Below are positions 26,140-35,866 of a DNA stretch of 64,000 nucleotides, one piece after another; position 1 is the first letter of the stretch; every line of letters starts with the position of its first letter. The notes under the pieces are model-generated. The model saw nothing but the letters and a program-made list of their open reading frames with translations, did not search any database and had not been told where the DNA came from. Made by a program: the position numbers and the translations under genes. This DNA is from Prado023 sp963774745 (lineage in GTDB: Bacteria; Actinomycetota; Actinomycetes; S36-B12; CAIYMF01): NCBI GenBank assembly GCA_963774745.1, contig CAVZGE010000003.1, forward strand, positions 775,222 to 839,221. The letters are read 5' to 3'.

Positions 26140-27320
26140 TGCACCCCCGTCGCCATGCGCGACCGGGCCTCGGTTCGGGCCCAGCCGTCTGCGGAGCTGA
26201 CTGCCGCCAGCGTGAAGTCGTCCCCGACCACGGGGGTGTGCGCAGCCACGACTGCCTCGATCGTGTCGACGATCCCGGTGAACGAGAGGTCCCCGGCCCG
26301 GAACGCATCCACGGCCACCTCGTTCGCGGCGTTGAACACCGCGGGTGCCGTCCCGCCGGTGGCCCCGGCGGCGCGCGCCAGGCGGACGGCCGGGAACGCA
26401 TCATCGTCGAGGGGGTCGAAGGTCCAGGTGTGCGCCGACGTCCAGTCGCACGCCGGCGCGACGTCCGGGACGCGCTCGGGCCAGGTGAGGCCCAGGGCGA
26501 TGGGAAGGCGCATGTCCGGAGGGCTGGCCTGCGCGAGGGTGGAGCCGTCGATGAACTCCACCATCGAGTGGACGACCGACTGCGGGTGCACCATCACGGT
26601 GATCCGGTCCATCGGGATGTCGAAGAGCAGGTGCGCCTCGATCACCTCGAGACCCTTGTTGACCAGGGTGGCGGAGTTGATCGTGATGACCGGGCCCATC
26701 GCCCAGGTCGGGTGGGCCATCGCCTGCTCGGGGGTGACATCGGCCAGCTCGGCCCGGGTGCGGCCACGGAACGGTCCCCCGCTCGCGGTGAGCACCAAGC
26801 GGCGGACCTCGTCGGCACGCCCCCCGACCAGGCACTGGGCCAGGGCGGAGTGCTCGGAGTCCACGGGCACGATCTGCCCCGGGGCCGCGGCCGCGGTGAC
26901 CAACGGGCCGCCGATGATCAGCGACTCCTTGTTCGCCAGGGCCAGGTGGTGGCCGGCATGCAGGGCAGCGAGGGTGGGCTCCAGGCCGACGGCGCCCGTC
27001 ATGCCGTTGAGGACGACGTCGCACGCGCGGCCGGCGAGCTCGGTGGCCGCGCCCGGGCCGGACAGGATCTCCGGGCGCGCCCCCACCGGTGCAGCCACCG
27101 CGAGTGCCGCCTCCAGGGCGGGGAGCGCTGCGTCGTCGGCGATCGCCACGACGGGCACCGCGAAGGCCGCCGCCTGCTCCGCAAGCAGCCCCACGTTGCC
27201 CCCGCCAGCAGCCAGGCCGACCACGCGGAACCGGTCCGGGTTGCGCACGATGACGTCGAGGGCCTGGGTGCCGATCGAGCCGGTGCTGCCCAGGAGGATG
27301 ACGTCCCTGCGCGCGGTCAT
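26136..27320 (-). CDS. dxr: 1-deoxy-D-xylulose 5-phosphate reductoisomerase
   Basis: Dxr (IspC) makes 2-C-methyl-D-erythritol 4-phosphate, the first committed MEP step. The 394-residue frame starts MTARRDVILLGSTGSIG, whose LGSTGSIG is the NADPH-binding loop. Substrate and metal residues lie in VPVDSEHSALAQ (Asp/Glu metal ligands, about 150), LTASGGPF, ATWAMG-type HPTWAMGPVITINSATLVNKG (split here as HPTWAMG and NSATLVNKG) and the histidine-rich HPQSVVHSMVEF. A longer frame upstream (MGAHGPRIG) lacks family similarity. It heads the dxr-rseP-TauE-ispG-GTPase run. Confidence 0.95.
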   Translation of the reverse strand: MTARRDVILLGSTGSIGTQALDVIVRNPDRFRVVGLAAGGGNVGLLAEQAAAFAVPVVAIADDAALPALEAALAVAAPVGARPEILSGPGAATELAGRACDVVLNGMTGAVGLEPTLAALHAGHHLALANKESLIIGGPLVTAAAAPGQIVPVDSEHSALAQCLVGGRADEVRRLVLTASGGPFRGRTRAELADVTPEQAMAHPTWAMGPVITINSATLVNKGLEVIEAHLLFDIPMDRITVMVHPQSVVHSMVEFIDGSTLAQASPPDMRLPIALGLTWPERVPDVAPACDWTSAHTWTFDPLDDDAFPAVRLARAAGATGGTAPAVFNAANEVAVDAFRAGDLSFTGIVDTIEAVVAAHTPVVGDDFTLAAVSSADGWARTEARSRMATGVQ

Positions 27321-27394
27321 GGCGCCATTGTCGCCGATCCGGGGGCCATGGGCACCCACGTCAGGTCAGGACCAGGTACGGGATCCCGTTCCGG

Positions 27395-27427
27395 CGCCCC
27401 TCGCCTGCCGACGCCCCTCGCCTGCCG
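27395..27427. repeat. Tandem 16-base direct repeat
   Basis: CGCCCCTCGCCTGCCG occurs twice with period 17 in the gap between dxr and the cyclic-nucleotide-binding gene. It is too short and GC-rich to assign a role. Confidence 0.5.
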
Positions 27428-27441
27428 GCGCACCCGCCACG

Positions 27442-27861
27442 CTACTGGTCGGAGCGCGGGGCCCCCTCCACGGAGCGGATCCGCGCGGTGAGCACCGGCA
27501 GCAGCGCGCGGGCCACCTGCGGGTTCTTGTCCATCAGCCCGGAGAAGGTCAACGGCGAGACCGCGAACGTCTCGACGCCCTCGGGCCCGGCGACGACCGT
27601 TGCCGACCGCGGGGCGGAGTCGATCAGCGACATCTCGCCGAAGTACTGGCCGACGCCCAGCGCACCGCGCTCGACGCCGTTCACCGTGACGCTGGCCGAG
27701 CCCTTGCGCACCAGCTGGAAGCCGGCCTCCGGGCTGCCCTGCTGGACCACGGTGCTGCCGGGACGGAACTTCAGCGTCGTCCCGCCCTGGATCAGGTCGT
27801 CGAGCACGGAGGCGGGAAGCGCCCGGAACAGGTCCACCTGGGTCAGTGCCTCGCGCAGCAT
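27442..27861 (-). CDS. Cyclic nucleotide-binding (CRP/FNR sensor) domain protein
   Basis: A 139-residue stand-alone sensor domain. The beta-barrel phosphate-binding cassette is recognisable as GVGQYFGEMSLIDSAPRSATVVA near 80-102 (glycine, Glu and the RSAT arginine). The preceding strands are FRPGSTVVQQGSPEAGFQLVRKG. No DNA-binding helix-turn-helix follows, so it is not a complete CRP-type regulator. GGAGGAGG precedes the start; ATG is chosen, with GTG one codon upstream possible. It is divergent from the large putative PEP carboxykinase gene. It may bind cAMP/cGMP and act on a partner protein; no partner is visible. Confidence 0.82.
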   Translation of the reverse strand: MLREALTQVDLFRALPASVLDDLIQGGTTLKFRPGSTVVQQGSPEAGFQLVRKGSASVTVNGVERGALGVGQYFGEMSLIDSAPRSATVVAGPEGVETFAVSPLTFSGLMDKNPQVARALLPVLTARIRSVEGAPRSDQ

Positions 27862-28027
27862 CACGGCCAACCTCCTCCGATCCCGGTGCGGCTCATGCAC
27901 CCGGGCTCGGACACTAGCAGGACACCGCGCTCGGCATCCCCCGGAACGAGCCAGCGTTCGGCCGCTGTTCAACCGCATCGGGGTTCGGCAACTGGCGATC
28001 GCGCGCGGGACTACGCCAGAATCAGGC

Positions 28028-31000
28028 GTGACCCGCGACCAGAACGACGCCATCAACCTCCGCCTTGCCCTGCTCGGGCTCCCGCAGCCCGTGGGCGCCG
28101 AGGACTCCGAGGCCGCCCGGCTCGCCCAACCGATCCTCGCCCGGCAGCGGGAGCTGAGCCGGCGGCTGGCCGACCGGCTGTGTGCGGCCGACGGGCGCAT
28201 CCAGGCCTTCCTCGACGACTACCTGGCCGACACCGGCGAGCTCCCGAAGCTCCCCCGGCGCACGTTCGTGCTGGACGAGCCGGGCCTGGCCCGCGAGCTC
28301 TCCCTGCCCTTCGACGGCGACACCTTCACCTCCCCGCTGCTCACCAGCTACCGACTGGTCAACGGCGTGCTGCACAACCCGGCCAACGACCGCCGGACCA
28401 CCGCCGGGGTGTTCCACATCGCCGAGGGCGGCCTGCCGATCCCCGACGACAAGATCGCCGTGCCGACGGTGGCGTTCGCCCGGCTGCTCGCCCGCGCCTT
28501 CGAGCCGCCCGAGGTCGACATGGTCCTGCCCTACACCGCCAACCAGCCGGTGCCGGCAGCGTGCTTCGTGTCGCTGCAGCTGCGTCCGCTGGTCGCACCG
28601 CAGGTGCCCGGCTCGGTGAACGAGAAGCGGATGGAGACCCGGTTCATCGTGCCCGGCGGCCTGGTCGCCAACCTCGACTTCGTGGAGGGCATCTTCGGCA
28701 ACGGGGGCGACCCCTACCTGCCGGAGAACGATGCCTCCCTGGCTCCCGAGACCTGGACCGGGCACACCGGCTGCGTCATCCTCGCCCCGCACCTGACCCG
28801 GGTGACGAAGAAGGAGCTGGGCCTGCCCCACGTCGACGACGCAACGGACCGCCAGAAGCGCGACGGCGTCTGCTGGAGCGACGAGGACGAGCTGTACAAC
28901 AACGGCCAGGCGTTCAAGATCTGCGCCCGCGACGCACGCGGGGTGATCGTCACCGTGATCGCCGACAACTACTTCGGCTACTGCAAGAAGGAGGTCAAGA
29001 CCCAGATCTCCTACTCGGCGAACCTCTTCGGCAACGCCGAGGAGGAGCATGCCGGCGGGGCGCTGGTCTTCCCGAGCTACAACCTGGGCCAGGAGTACAC
29101 AGAGAACCAGTGCGGCGACTCCTACACCCTCGCCCAGGTCCTCGAACGCGACCCGCAGCGCTTCGCCGCGCAGCCCGAGGGCCACGCCCTGGACCGCCAG
29201 CAGCCGCAGATCGTGCTGGTCCCGGGCGGGGCGCGCTACTCGCTGCGCGAGATGACCGTCTCGTGGGCCGGCGCCGACGGCCAGCGCTCGACGATCCCCA
29301 TCCGGGCGGACAAGTGCTACCTGAGCCCGAACGGCTACCGGGTCCAGCTGCACCAGCAGCCCTTCGACCCGACGGCGTGGAACCTGACCGGGACGGTGGC
29401 CGAGACGACCTCGTGCCACAAGCCGGCCACCGTGTCCGGCGGCGGCAAGTCGGAGATCTCCAAGGCCATCACCGACGCGTTCATCTACGGCTCGGCCTAT
29501 GTCGCGGACTTCGACGACGACATGGACCGGGTGGCCGCCATCCTCGACCGGGACTACGCCCACCGGTTCCTGGACCCCGCGCGCAACGGCGTGGACCACC
29601 GGCGGATCCTCTCCGAGGACCGCTCGATCGGGTCGGTCATCAAGCTGCTCACCCCGTCGCCGGCCATGTACACCGCCGAGCACAACGCCTGGCTGGACCG
29701 CATCCCGGTGCACGTCAAGGAGCTGGTCTACGTGGTCAAGCGGGCGTACCGGCCCGAGTGGGGCGAGGACTGGCGCAGCCACTTCAGCGTGGTGATCATC
29801 AACGGTCGTCAGGGCAACTCGCTGCGTCTGGACGGGAGCAGGATCTCGGTCAACATGCTCCGGGTCGGGTTCAACGCCGACGGCTCCTGGCGGCTCTTCG
29901 GCCTGCGCCACGACTTCTCCCCGGCGGTCAAGGTCCAGACCCAGGACGACATCACCGCCTCGACCGTCGTGCCCGGATCCCAGGTGGGCCTGAGCCCGGA
30001 CCGGTCCTACAAGCTGGTGGAGAACTGCGAGGAGCTGCTGTTCCAGCGGCCCGATGACGCCATCCACCGCGGGTACGACAAGCAGGCCGAGCGCGACCTG
30101 TCCGCCCCCGGCACGTTCATCTCGAACTTCCAGCCGTTGACCCGGGCCGATGCGATCGCGATGCGCGACGACGCGGTGGCCTTCAGCGCCTTCAGCGCTC
30201 CGATGGCCCAGATGATCAGCGACTTCGCCGACACCCCCGAGGGCGAGGGACCGGAGTTCTTCGTGTGCTCGGCCAACCCGCGGATGGTGGACGGAAAGCC
30301 CTCGAAGAACCCCCGGTACCTGCAGCCGCGACCCGACCGCGCCAACGCGACCGCGACCGCGGTCGCCGAGCTGTCCTCACGGCTGGTCCGCCGGCTGGGC
30401 TCCGAGGAGCCGCTGATCCTGCCGGTGGACGTGGTCGCCGCCGGTCGGCGCAACAACCCCCCGGACGGGCCGGTCCCACCGCTGTGCTCGTTCAACCCGC
30501 TGCACTACATGGAGCTTCCCGAGCTGTTCATGGAGTTCATCTCCTCCATGACCGGCAAGTCGCCCTCCACCACCGGGGCCGGGTCCGAGGGGGCGCTGAC
30601 CAAGGGCCCGTTCAATGCGATGCCGGCCGTCATCGACCTGAATGCCGCCCTCCTGGCCTACGCACTCACGCAGTACGACGGGTGGCTCTCGGCCGCCGGG
30701 TATGTCGGGCCGCACGTGCGCGTCGACCACGACATCTCGCTGCTCATCCCGGAGACCTTCTCCCGGATGAGCCCGCAGGAGCGCGACGCCCGCAACCTGA
30801 TCGCGGAGGGCGCGCTGGAGAAGCTGGCCGACTTCGAGCACGAGGGCACCGTGGTCGCTGCCAGCAGGCTCGGCTACCGGATCACCGAGACCTTCGCCAC
30901 CGAGTACTTCGGGCGCATCTTCCTGCACCCGCACATGGTGCTGACCCCGCAGATGCTGCGACCCGAGCTCCAGGATGTCGGGGTCTTCGCGGAGTCGGTG

Positions 31001-31414
31001 GCCACGATCGTGATGACCCACGAGCGGGTCGCGCGGTCCTACTTCGACGACGGGACCATCTCGCTGGCGGTCCCGCCGCTGCGGGCGCTGCTGGAGATCA
31101 TGGCCGAGGGCGTCACCTCCGAGGGCTGGACCCTCGACACCCCCGAGTTCCGCGCCATGTTCACCCGGGAGTCCGTCCTGGCCTCGGACTGGTACGCGGC
31201 GCGGCTGGACGCCAAGCAGGCCGCGGCCAGCGGACGGGCCGCCGCCGGCCTGGCCGCGATCGAGAAGTTCGTGTCCACCCCGGGCAACGAAGCGCCGTCG
31301 GCCCGGCTGGGCATGCCCGCCCGTGTGGCTGGCGCGCAGGCGGAGGCCCAGCGACTGTCGGGCCCGGCGTTCCGCGAGCAGCTGGTCGGCACCGGCGGCA
31401 GCACGCCGCTCTGA
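28028..31414 (+). CDS. Probable pyrophosphate-dependent phosphoenolpyruvate carboxykinase
   Basis: A 1128-residue cytoplasmic protein without signal or membrane segments. Length and features match the PPi-type PEPCK of Propionibacterium and Entamoeba (about 1130-1150 residues), which interconverts PEP + CO2 + Pi and oxaloacetate + PPi. A P-loop-like CHKPATVSGGGKSEISKA lies near 464. Other conserved-looking stretches are GDPYLPENDASL, ADNYFGYCKKEVKTQ (about 315), HVKELVYVVKRAYRPEWGE, and ISSMTGKSPSTTGAGSEGAL near 838. The GTG start gives MTRDQNDAINLRLALLG. The family assignment rests on remembered motifs and length. If right, it gives reversible PPi-linked carbon flow at the PEP-oxaloacetate node. 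Confidence 0.7.
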   Translation: MTRDQNDAINLRLALLGLPQPVGAEDSEAARLAQPILARQRELSRRLADRLCAADGRIQAFLDDYLADTGELPKLPRRTFVLDEPGLARELSLPFDGDTFTSPLLTSYRLVNGVLHNPANDRRTTAGVFHIAEGGLPIPDDKIAVPTVAFARLLARAFEPPEVDMVLPYTANQPVPAACFVSLQLRPLVAPQVPGSVNEKRMETRFIVPGGLVANLDFVEGIFGNGGDPYLPENDASLAPETWTGHTGCVILAPHLTRVTKKELGLPHVDDATDRQKRDGVCWSDEDELYNNGQAFKICARDARGVIVTVIADNYFGYCKKEVKTQISYSANLFGNAEEEHAGGALVFPSYNLGQEYTENQCGDSYTLAQVLERDPQRFAAQPEGHALDRQQPQIVLVPGGARYSLREMTVSWAGADGQRSTIPIRADKCYLSPNGYRVQLHQQPFDPTAWNLTGTVAETTSCHKPATVSGGGKSEISKAITDAFIYGSAYVADFDDDMDRVAAILDRDYAHRFLDPARNGVDHRRILSEDRSIGSVIKLLTPSPAMYTAEHNAWLDRIPVHVKELVYVVKRAYRPEWGEDWRSHFSVVIINGRQGNSLRLDGSRISVNMLRVGFNADGSWRLFGLRHDFSPAVKVQTQDDITASTVVPGSQVGLSPDRSYKLVENCEELLFQRPDDAIHRGYDKQAERDLSAPGTFISNFQPLTRADAIAMRDDAVAFSAFSAPMAQMISDFADTPEGEGPEFFVCSANPRMVDGKPSKNPRYLQPRPDRANATATAVAELSSRLVRRLGSEEPLILPVDVVAAGRRNNPPDGPVPPLCSFNPLHYMELPELFMEFISSMTGKSPSTTGAGSEGALTKGPFNAMPAVIDLNAALLAYALTQYDGWLSAAGYVGPHVRVDHDISLLIPETFSRMSPQERDARNLIAEGALEKLADFEHEGTVVAASRLGYRITETFATEYFGRIFLHPHMVLTPQMLRPELQDVGVFAESVATIVMTHERVARSYFDDGTISLAVPPLRALLEIMAEGVTSEGWTLDTPEFRAMFTRESVLASDWYAARLDAKQAAASGRAAAGLAAIEKFVSTPGNEAPSARLGMPARVAGAQAEAQRLSGPAFREQLVGTGGSTPL

Positions 31415-31430
31415 TCGCCGGCTCGCGCCG

Positions 31431-31461
31431 GGGTCGGGTCGCGGCGCAGGGTCCCCGACCC
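31431..31461. terminator. Hairpin between convergent genes
   Basis: GGGTCGGG pairs with CCCGACCC around a 15-base loop. It lies just after the putative PEPCK stop and before the convergent aldehyde dehydrogenase stop, so it could serve both. Confidence 0.5.
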
Positions 31462-31471
31462 GGGCGCAGGC

Positions 31472-32929
31472 TCAGAGCTGCAGGCCGGTGAGGACCATGA
31501 CCTTCTCGTAGGTGAAGTCGGCCATCGCCGACTTCAGGCCCTCACGGCCGAAGCCGGAGGCCTTGACGCCGCCGTAGGGCATCTGGTCGGCGCGGAACGA
31601 GGGGACGTCACCGATGACGACCCCACCGACCTCGAGCTCGCTGTGCGCCCGGAACGCCGTGATCATGTCGTGGGTGAACACGCCGGCCTGCAGGCCGAAG
31701 CGGGAGTCGTTGACGGTGGCGAAGGCCTCGTCGACCCCGTCGACCGGGAGGATCACCAGGACCGGGCCGAAGACCTCCTCGGCCCACACCTTGGCATCGG
31801 CGGGTGCGCCGACCAGAACCGTCGGGGCAACGGTGGCGCCGTCGCGGGTCCCGCCGGTGAGCACCCGGGCGCCGGCGGCGACGGCCTCATCGATCCAGGC
31901 CTGCACGCGCACCGCCGCGGCCTCGTTGACCAGGGGGCCGACGACGGTGTCGTCATCCCAGGGCGACCCGGTCCGCAGGCCCGCCACCCGCTCCACGATC
32001 ATCGGCACCAGCTGATCGAGCAGGGAACGGTCGACGATGACCCGCTGCACGGAGATGCACGACTGCCCGGCCTGGTAGTTGGCGAACGTGGCGATCCGGG
32101 TCGCTGCCCATTCCAGGTCCGTCGGCGAGCTCCAGTCGGCCAGGACGACGGCCGCCGCGTTGCCCCCGAGCTCGAGGGTCACGTGCTTGGCCGGCACGGC
32201 GGCCTGGATCTGGTACCCGACGACGTCCGACCCGGTGAAGGACACCACGGGCAGCCGCGGATCGGCCACCAGGTGCGGGGCCACGTCGTTGCCGACGGGC
32301 AGGACCGACCACGAGCCCTCGGGCAGGCCGGTCTCGGCCAGGAGCTCACCGAGCAGCAGCGCCGACAGCGGCGTGGCGGGTGCGGGCTTGACGATGATCG
32401 GCGCCCCGACGGCGATCGCCGGGGCCACCTTGTGCGCGGTCAGGTTCAGCGGGAAGTTGAACGGGGCGATCCCCAGGACCGGGCCGATCGGGAAGCGGCG
32501 CACCAGGGCGGCGCGGCCGGCGGCGGCGGGGTCGGTGTCCAGGCGCTGGAACTCGCCGTTGAAGCGCCGCGCCTCCTCAGCCGCCCATCGGAAGGTCGAG
32601 GCCACGCGGTGGGTCTCGGCCCGGGCCCACATCAGCGGCTTGCCGTTCTCGGCGGTGATGAGCCGGGCGATCTCCTCGGCGCGCTCCGTGACGCTGGTGG
32701 AGACGTGCATGAGCGCCTCGGCCCGGACGGCGGCCGGCTGGGCGGCCGTCTCGCGCCGGGCTGACCAGGCCGCGGCGACCGCCTGCTCCACCTGCCCAGG
32801 AGTCGGGACGGCGTGCCTGCCGACGACGGACCCGTCGTAGGGGTGGACGACCTCGGCGACACGGTCACTGGTCGCGGGTCTCCCGGCGATCCAGAAGGCC
32901 TGCGGGGCGGGAGCGGCGTTGGGCTGCAT
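31472..32929 (-). CDS. NAD(P)-dependent aldehyde dehydrogenase (semialdehyde type)
   Basis: A 485-residue ALDH-superfamily enzyme. Landmarks are PFNFPLNLTAHKVAPA (coenzyme site), VSFTGSDVVG, the Glu in VTLELGGNAA near 255, and the catalytic Cys in YQAGQSCISVQRV near 292. The end is PYGGVKASGFGREG. The Cys environment (AGQSCISVQR) resembles lactaldehyde/glyceraldehyde-3-phosphate-type and succinate-semialdehyde dehydrogenases. The ATG start gives MQPNAAPAPQAFWIAG. It is divergent from gabT across a gap of about 215 bases, so oxidation of succinate semialdehyde made by GabT is an attractive inference, not proof. Confidence 0.88.
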   Translation of the reverse strand: MQPNAAPAPQAFWIAGRPATSDRVAEVVHPYDGSVVGRHAVPTPGQVEQAVAAAWSARRETAAQPAAVRAEALMHVSTSVTERAEEIARLITAENGKPLMWARAETHRVASTFRWAAEEARRFNGEFQRLDTDPAAAGRAALVRRFPIGPVLGIAPFNFPLNLTAHKVAPAIAVGAPIIVKPAPATPLSALLLGELLAETGLPEGSWSVLPVGNDVAPHLVADPRLPVVSFTGSDVVGYQIQAAVPAKHVTLELGGNAAAVVLADWSSPTDLEWAATRIATFANYQAGQSCISVQRVIVDRSLLDQLVPMIVERVAGLRTGSPWDDDTVVGPLVNEAAAVRVQAWIDEAVAAGARVLTGGTRDGATVAPTVLVGAPADAKVWAEEVFGPVLVILPVDGVDEAFATVNDSRFGLQAGVFTHDMITAFRAHSELEVGGVVIGDVPSFRADQMPYGGVKASGFGREGLKSAMADFTYEKVMVLTGLQL

Positions 32930-33144
32930 GGGCGCAAAGGGTACCCGGCGGGGAGGGCAGCCGATGACGTTCCCGGCCCCGTGGACAACGAATTCCATCG
33001 CTTGATCCGACCTCTGGCTTCGAATCCCCCTTCTGGTCGGCCCGCCCGATCCCGATCTCGCAGCAGTCCGGATCGCGTCGGCCTGTCCGACCGCGTACCC
33101 TGTTCCCGGACCCGCGCACCTCGTTCCAGCTAGGGAGAACACAC

Positions 33145-34497
33145 ATGACCCTCGACGTCGCCACGGCCACCGGCGGACCCACGCTCCCGCAGGAGCGGCG
33201 CCTGATCACCGCCCTGCCCGGTCCGCGCAGCATCGAGCTCCAGGCCCGGCGCACCCAGGCTGTCTCGGCCGGCGTCGGTGGCACCCTTCCCGTGTTCATC
33301 GTGGCGGCAGGGGGCGGCGTCCTGGTCGACGTGGACGGCAACTCCCTGATCGACATGGGGTCGGGCATCGCCGTGACCACGGTGGGCAACTCCGCCCCGA
33401 AGGTCGTGGAGAACGTGACGCGCCAGGTGGCGCAGTTCACCCACACCTGCTTCATGGTCACGCCCTACGAGTCCTACGTCGCGGTCTGCGAGGCACTCAA
33501 CGAGCTGACCCCCGGGGACCACGTCAAGCGTTCGGCCCTGTTCAACTCCGGCGCCGAGGCTGTGGAGAACGCGGTGAAGATCGCCCGGGCGTACACCCAC
33601 CGGCAGGCGATCGTCGTGTTCGAGCACGGCTACCACGGCCGCACCAACCTGACCATGGGCCTGACCGCGAAGAACATGCCCTACAAGCAGTCGTTCGGGC
33701 CGTTCGCCCCGGAGATCTACCGCGTCCCGCTGAGCTACCCGTTCCGCGACGGGCTGTCCGGCGCCGAGGCCGCGGCCAGGGCGATCAGCCGGATCGACAA
33801 GGAGATCGGCGCCGACAACGTCGCGGCGATCATCATCGAGCCGATCGCCGGCGAGGGTGGCTTCATCGTCCCGGCCGAGGGCTTCCTGCCCGAGCTGGTC
33901 GAGTTCGCCCGCGCCCACGGCATCGTGTTCGTCGCCGACGAGATCCAGACCGGCTTCTGCCGCACCGGCGACTGGTTCGCCTGCGACCACGAGGGCGTCG
34001 TCCCCGACCTGATCACCACGGCCAAGGGGATCGCCGGTGGACTCCCGCTGGCCGGGGTGACCGGCCGCGCCGAGATCATGGACGCGGTGCACGTCGGCGG
34101 GCTGGGGGGAACCTACGGCGGAAACCCGGTCGCCTGCGCAGCGGCACTGGGCTCGATCGAGGAGATGCGCGCCGGAGACCTGAACGCGGCCGCCGGCCAC
34201 ATCGGCGAGCTGATGGTCCCCCGCCTGCAGGCCCTGGCCGAGCGCACCGGACGCATCGGTGACGTTCGCGGTCGAGGGGCGATGATCGCCGTCGAGATCG
34301 TGGTGCCGGGCACCACCGAGGCCGACCCGGCCACCACGGCCGCGATCGCCAAGGCCTGCCACGCCGCCGGCGTGGTGGTGCTGACCGCTGGCACCTACGG
34401 GAACGTCCTGCGCTTCCTGCCCCCGCTGAGCATCCCCGAGCACCTCCTCGATGAGGCGATGACCGTCATCGAGGAGGCCTTCGCCGCCCTCGGCTGA
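33145..34497 (+). CDS. gabT: 4-aminobutyrate aminotransferase
   Basis: A class III PLP aminotransferase of 450 residues that moves the amino group of GABA to 2-oxoglutarate, giving succinate semialdehyde. Motifs include SGAEAVENAVKIAR (phosphate site, about 133), FEHGYHGRTNLTMGLT, EPIAGEGGFIVPA (about 233), FVADEIQTGF with the PLP Asp, and the Schiff-base Lys in ITTAKGIAGGLPLAG near 294. AGGGAG precedes the ATG. The length and the VADEIQTGFCRTG segment favour GabT over ornithine or acetylornithine aminotransferase. It fits the polyamine catabolic genes at 48-63 kb as the next step after putrescine oxidation. Confidence 0.92.
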   Translation: MTLDVATATGGPTLPQERRLITALPGPRSIELQARRTQAVSAGVGGTLPVFIVAAGGGVLVDVDGNSLIDMGSGIAVTTVGNSAPKVVENVTRQVAQFTHTCFMVTPYESYVAVCEALNELTPGDHVKRSALFNSGAEAVENAVKIARAYTHRQAIVVFEHGYHGRTNLTMGLTAKNMPYKQSFGPFAPEIYRVPLSYPFRDGLSGAEAAARAISRIDKEIGADNVAAIIIEPIAGEGGFIVPAEGFLPELVEFARAHGIVFVADEIQTGFCRTGDWFACDHEGVVPDLITTAKGIAGGLPLAGVTGRAEIMDAVHVGGLGGTYGGNPVACAAALGSIEEMRAGDLNAAAGHIGELMVPRLQALAERTGRIGDVRGRGAMIAVEIVVPGTTEADPATTAAIAKACHAAGVVVLTAGTYGNVLRFLPPLSIPEHLLDEAMTVIEEAFAALG

Positions 34498-34572
34498 GTC
34501 CGGCCCGTTCCGTTGGGAACTCGGGACGTCCGGCCCGGAGGCGTCCGGCCCACCCGATGGAACCATGGAGGC

Positions 34573-35865
34573 ATGGGCAGGATCCCGCGGGTGCTCACGG
34601 CCGGCGAGGTCGTCGGGATGCTCGACGGGGAGGTCGGGGCGTATGTGCACGTGCCGTTCTGCACCCGCATCTGCCCCTTCTGCCCGTACAACAAGGTCGT
34701 CCCGCGGCCGGGGCAGCCCGCGGCGTACTTCGAGGCCCTGGGCCGCGAGGTGCAGGCATACGTGGACGCCGGCGCCGCGGGATCCGCGGGCTTCACCTCG
34801 CTGTATGTCGGTGGCGGCACGCCGACGCTGTTCCCCGACGAGCTGGCCGCCCTGCTGGGCCGCATCCCCGTCGCCGGCGAGCGGGCCATCGAGGTGCTGC
34901 CGACGCACGCGACGCCGCAGCGCCTGGATGCGCTGCGCGCCATGGGCTTCACGGCCGTGAGCATCGGGGCGCAGTCGTTCCACGACGAGGTCCTGCACCG
35001 CCTGCGCCGGCCCCACGACGCGCGCACCGCCCGCGCGGCGGTCCTCGCTGCAGCGGACCGGTTCGACCTCGTGGACGTGGACCTCATCGTCGACGTCGAG
35101 CTCGACGACCAGCTGGCCGGGGCCTTCCTGCGCGACCTCACCGACTGCTTCGACCTGGGTGTCGACCAGGTCTCGACCTATCCGCTGATGCGGTTCGGGT
35201 ACACCCCCTTCGGGACTACGCGCCACGACCGTCGCCGGGAGCACGAGGTGCTGGCCGAGGCCACGCGGATCGCCGTCGAGCACGGGTACGAGCGGCGATC
35301 GGTGTGGACCTTCAACCGGCGGACCTCACCGACCTACACGTCCATCACCCGACGGCGGTTCCTGGGCATGGGCGCCGGGGCGTCGTCCTTCCTCGGCCAG
35401 GACTTCCTGGTCAACCATTTCGGGGTGCAGGCCTACGTCGATGCGGTGGGGCGGGGGCGACCCCCGGTTGCCCGCTGGCTGCACCTCGGGCCGCTCGGCG
35501 GCACCGCCTACGACGCGTTCTGGCAGGCCTACGCCGGCCGGATCTCCCCCGCTGCCCTGGCAGCCGAGGGCTCCCCCTGGATCCGCGGCATCGACGCTGC
35601 GCTGACGCCGATGGTCGCCGCGGGACTGGTGCGCCGGGAGGGCAGCGGGCAGGCGGCCCGGTTCGCGCTGACTCCACGCGGGTTCGACCGCTACCACGAC
35701 CTGGAGCGCGCGGTGACCTACCGGCTGATCGAGCCGCTGTGGGGGCAGATGCTCGAGGAGCACGAGCTGGAGGACGGCTCCGCGGCGTGGGCACGACCGG
35801 CCGGACGACGGGGCAGCGCCGCATGGCGGGCCGCGAGCCGGATGTTCGAGCGTCCGGTCGCCTGA
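34573..35865 (+). CDS. Radical SAM protein, HemW/HemN-like (coproporphyrinogen III oxidase family)
   Basis: A 430-residue radical SAM enzyme. The [4Fe-4S] motif is in VPFCTRICPFCPYNK (CxxxCxxC) near residue 28, followed by the SAM-binding SLYVGGGTPTLF and the IGAQSFHDEVLHRLRR stretch of the HemN/HemW family. The rest is unusual: it contains TRRRFLGMGAGASSFLG and a C-terminal winged-helix-like tail (ALTPRGFDRYHDLERAVTY). True oxygen-independent coproporphyrinogen oxidases have extra N-terminal residues, so HemW-like (heme chaperone) or a special-substrate homologue is likelier. It converges on a second radical SAM gene 46 bases away. Confidence 0.88.
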   Translation: MGRIPRVLTAGEVVGMLDGEVGAYVHVPFCTRICPFCPYNKVVPRPGQPAAYFEALGREVQAYVDAGAAGSAGFTSLYVGGGTPTLFPDELAALLGRIPVAGERAIEVLPTHATPQRLDALRAMGFTAVSIGAQSFHDEVLHRLRRPHDARTARAAVLAAADRFDLVDVDLIVDVELDDQLAGAFLRDLTDCFDLGVDQVSTYPLMRFGYTPFGTTRHDRRREHEVLAEATRIAVEHGYERRSVWTFNRRTSPTYTSITRRRFLGMGAGASSFLGQDFLVNHFGVQAYVDAVGRGRPPVARWLHLGPLGGTAYDAFWQAYAGRISPAALAAEGSPWIRGIDAALTPMVAAGLVRREGSGQAARFALTPRGFDRYHDLERAVTYRLIEPLWGQMLEEHELEDGSAAWARPAGRRGSAAWRAASRMFERPVA

Positions 35866-35866
35866 G

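Noticed and set aside
27395..27427. Regulatory repeat near dxr
   Set aside because: Only two copies of a GC-rich 16-mer; no palindrome or promoter context, so it was kept only as a simple repeat.
24961..30057. A 1698-codon plus-strand reading frame, and similarly long antisense frames over the PEPCK-like, gabT and deacetylase genes
   Set aside because: They mirror well-conserved genes on the other strand or in another frame, show repetitive Arg/Gly/Ala-rich shadow composition, and match no family. GC-rich DNA keeps such frames open by chance.
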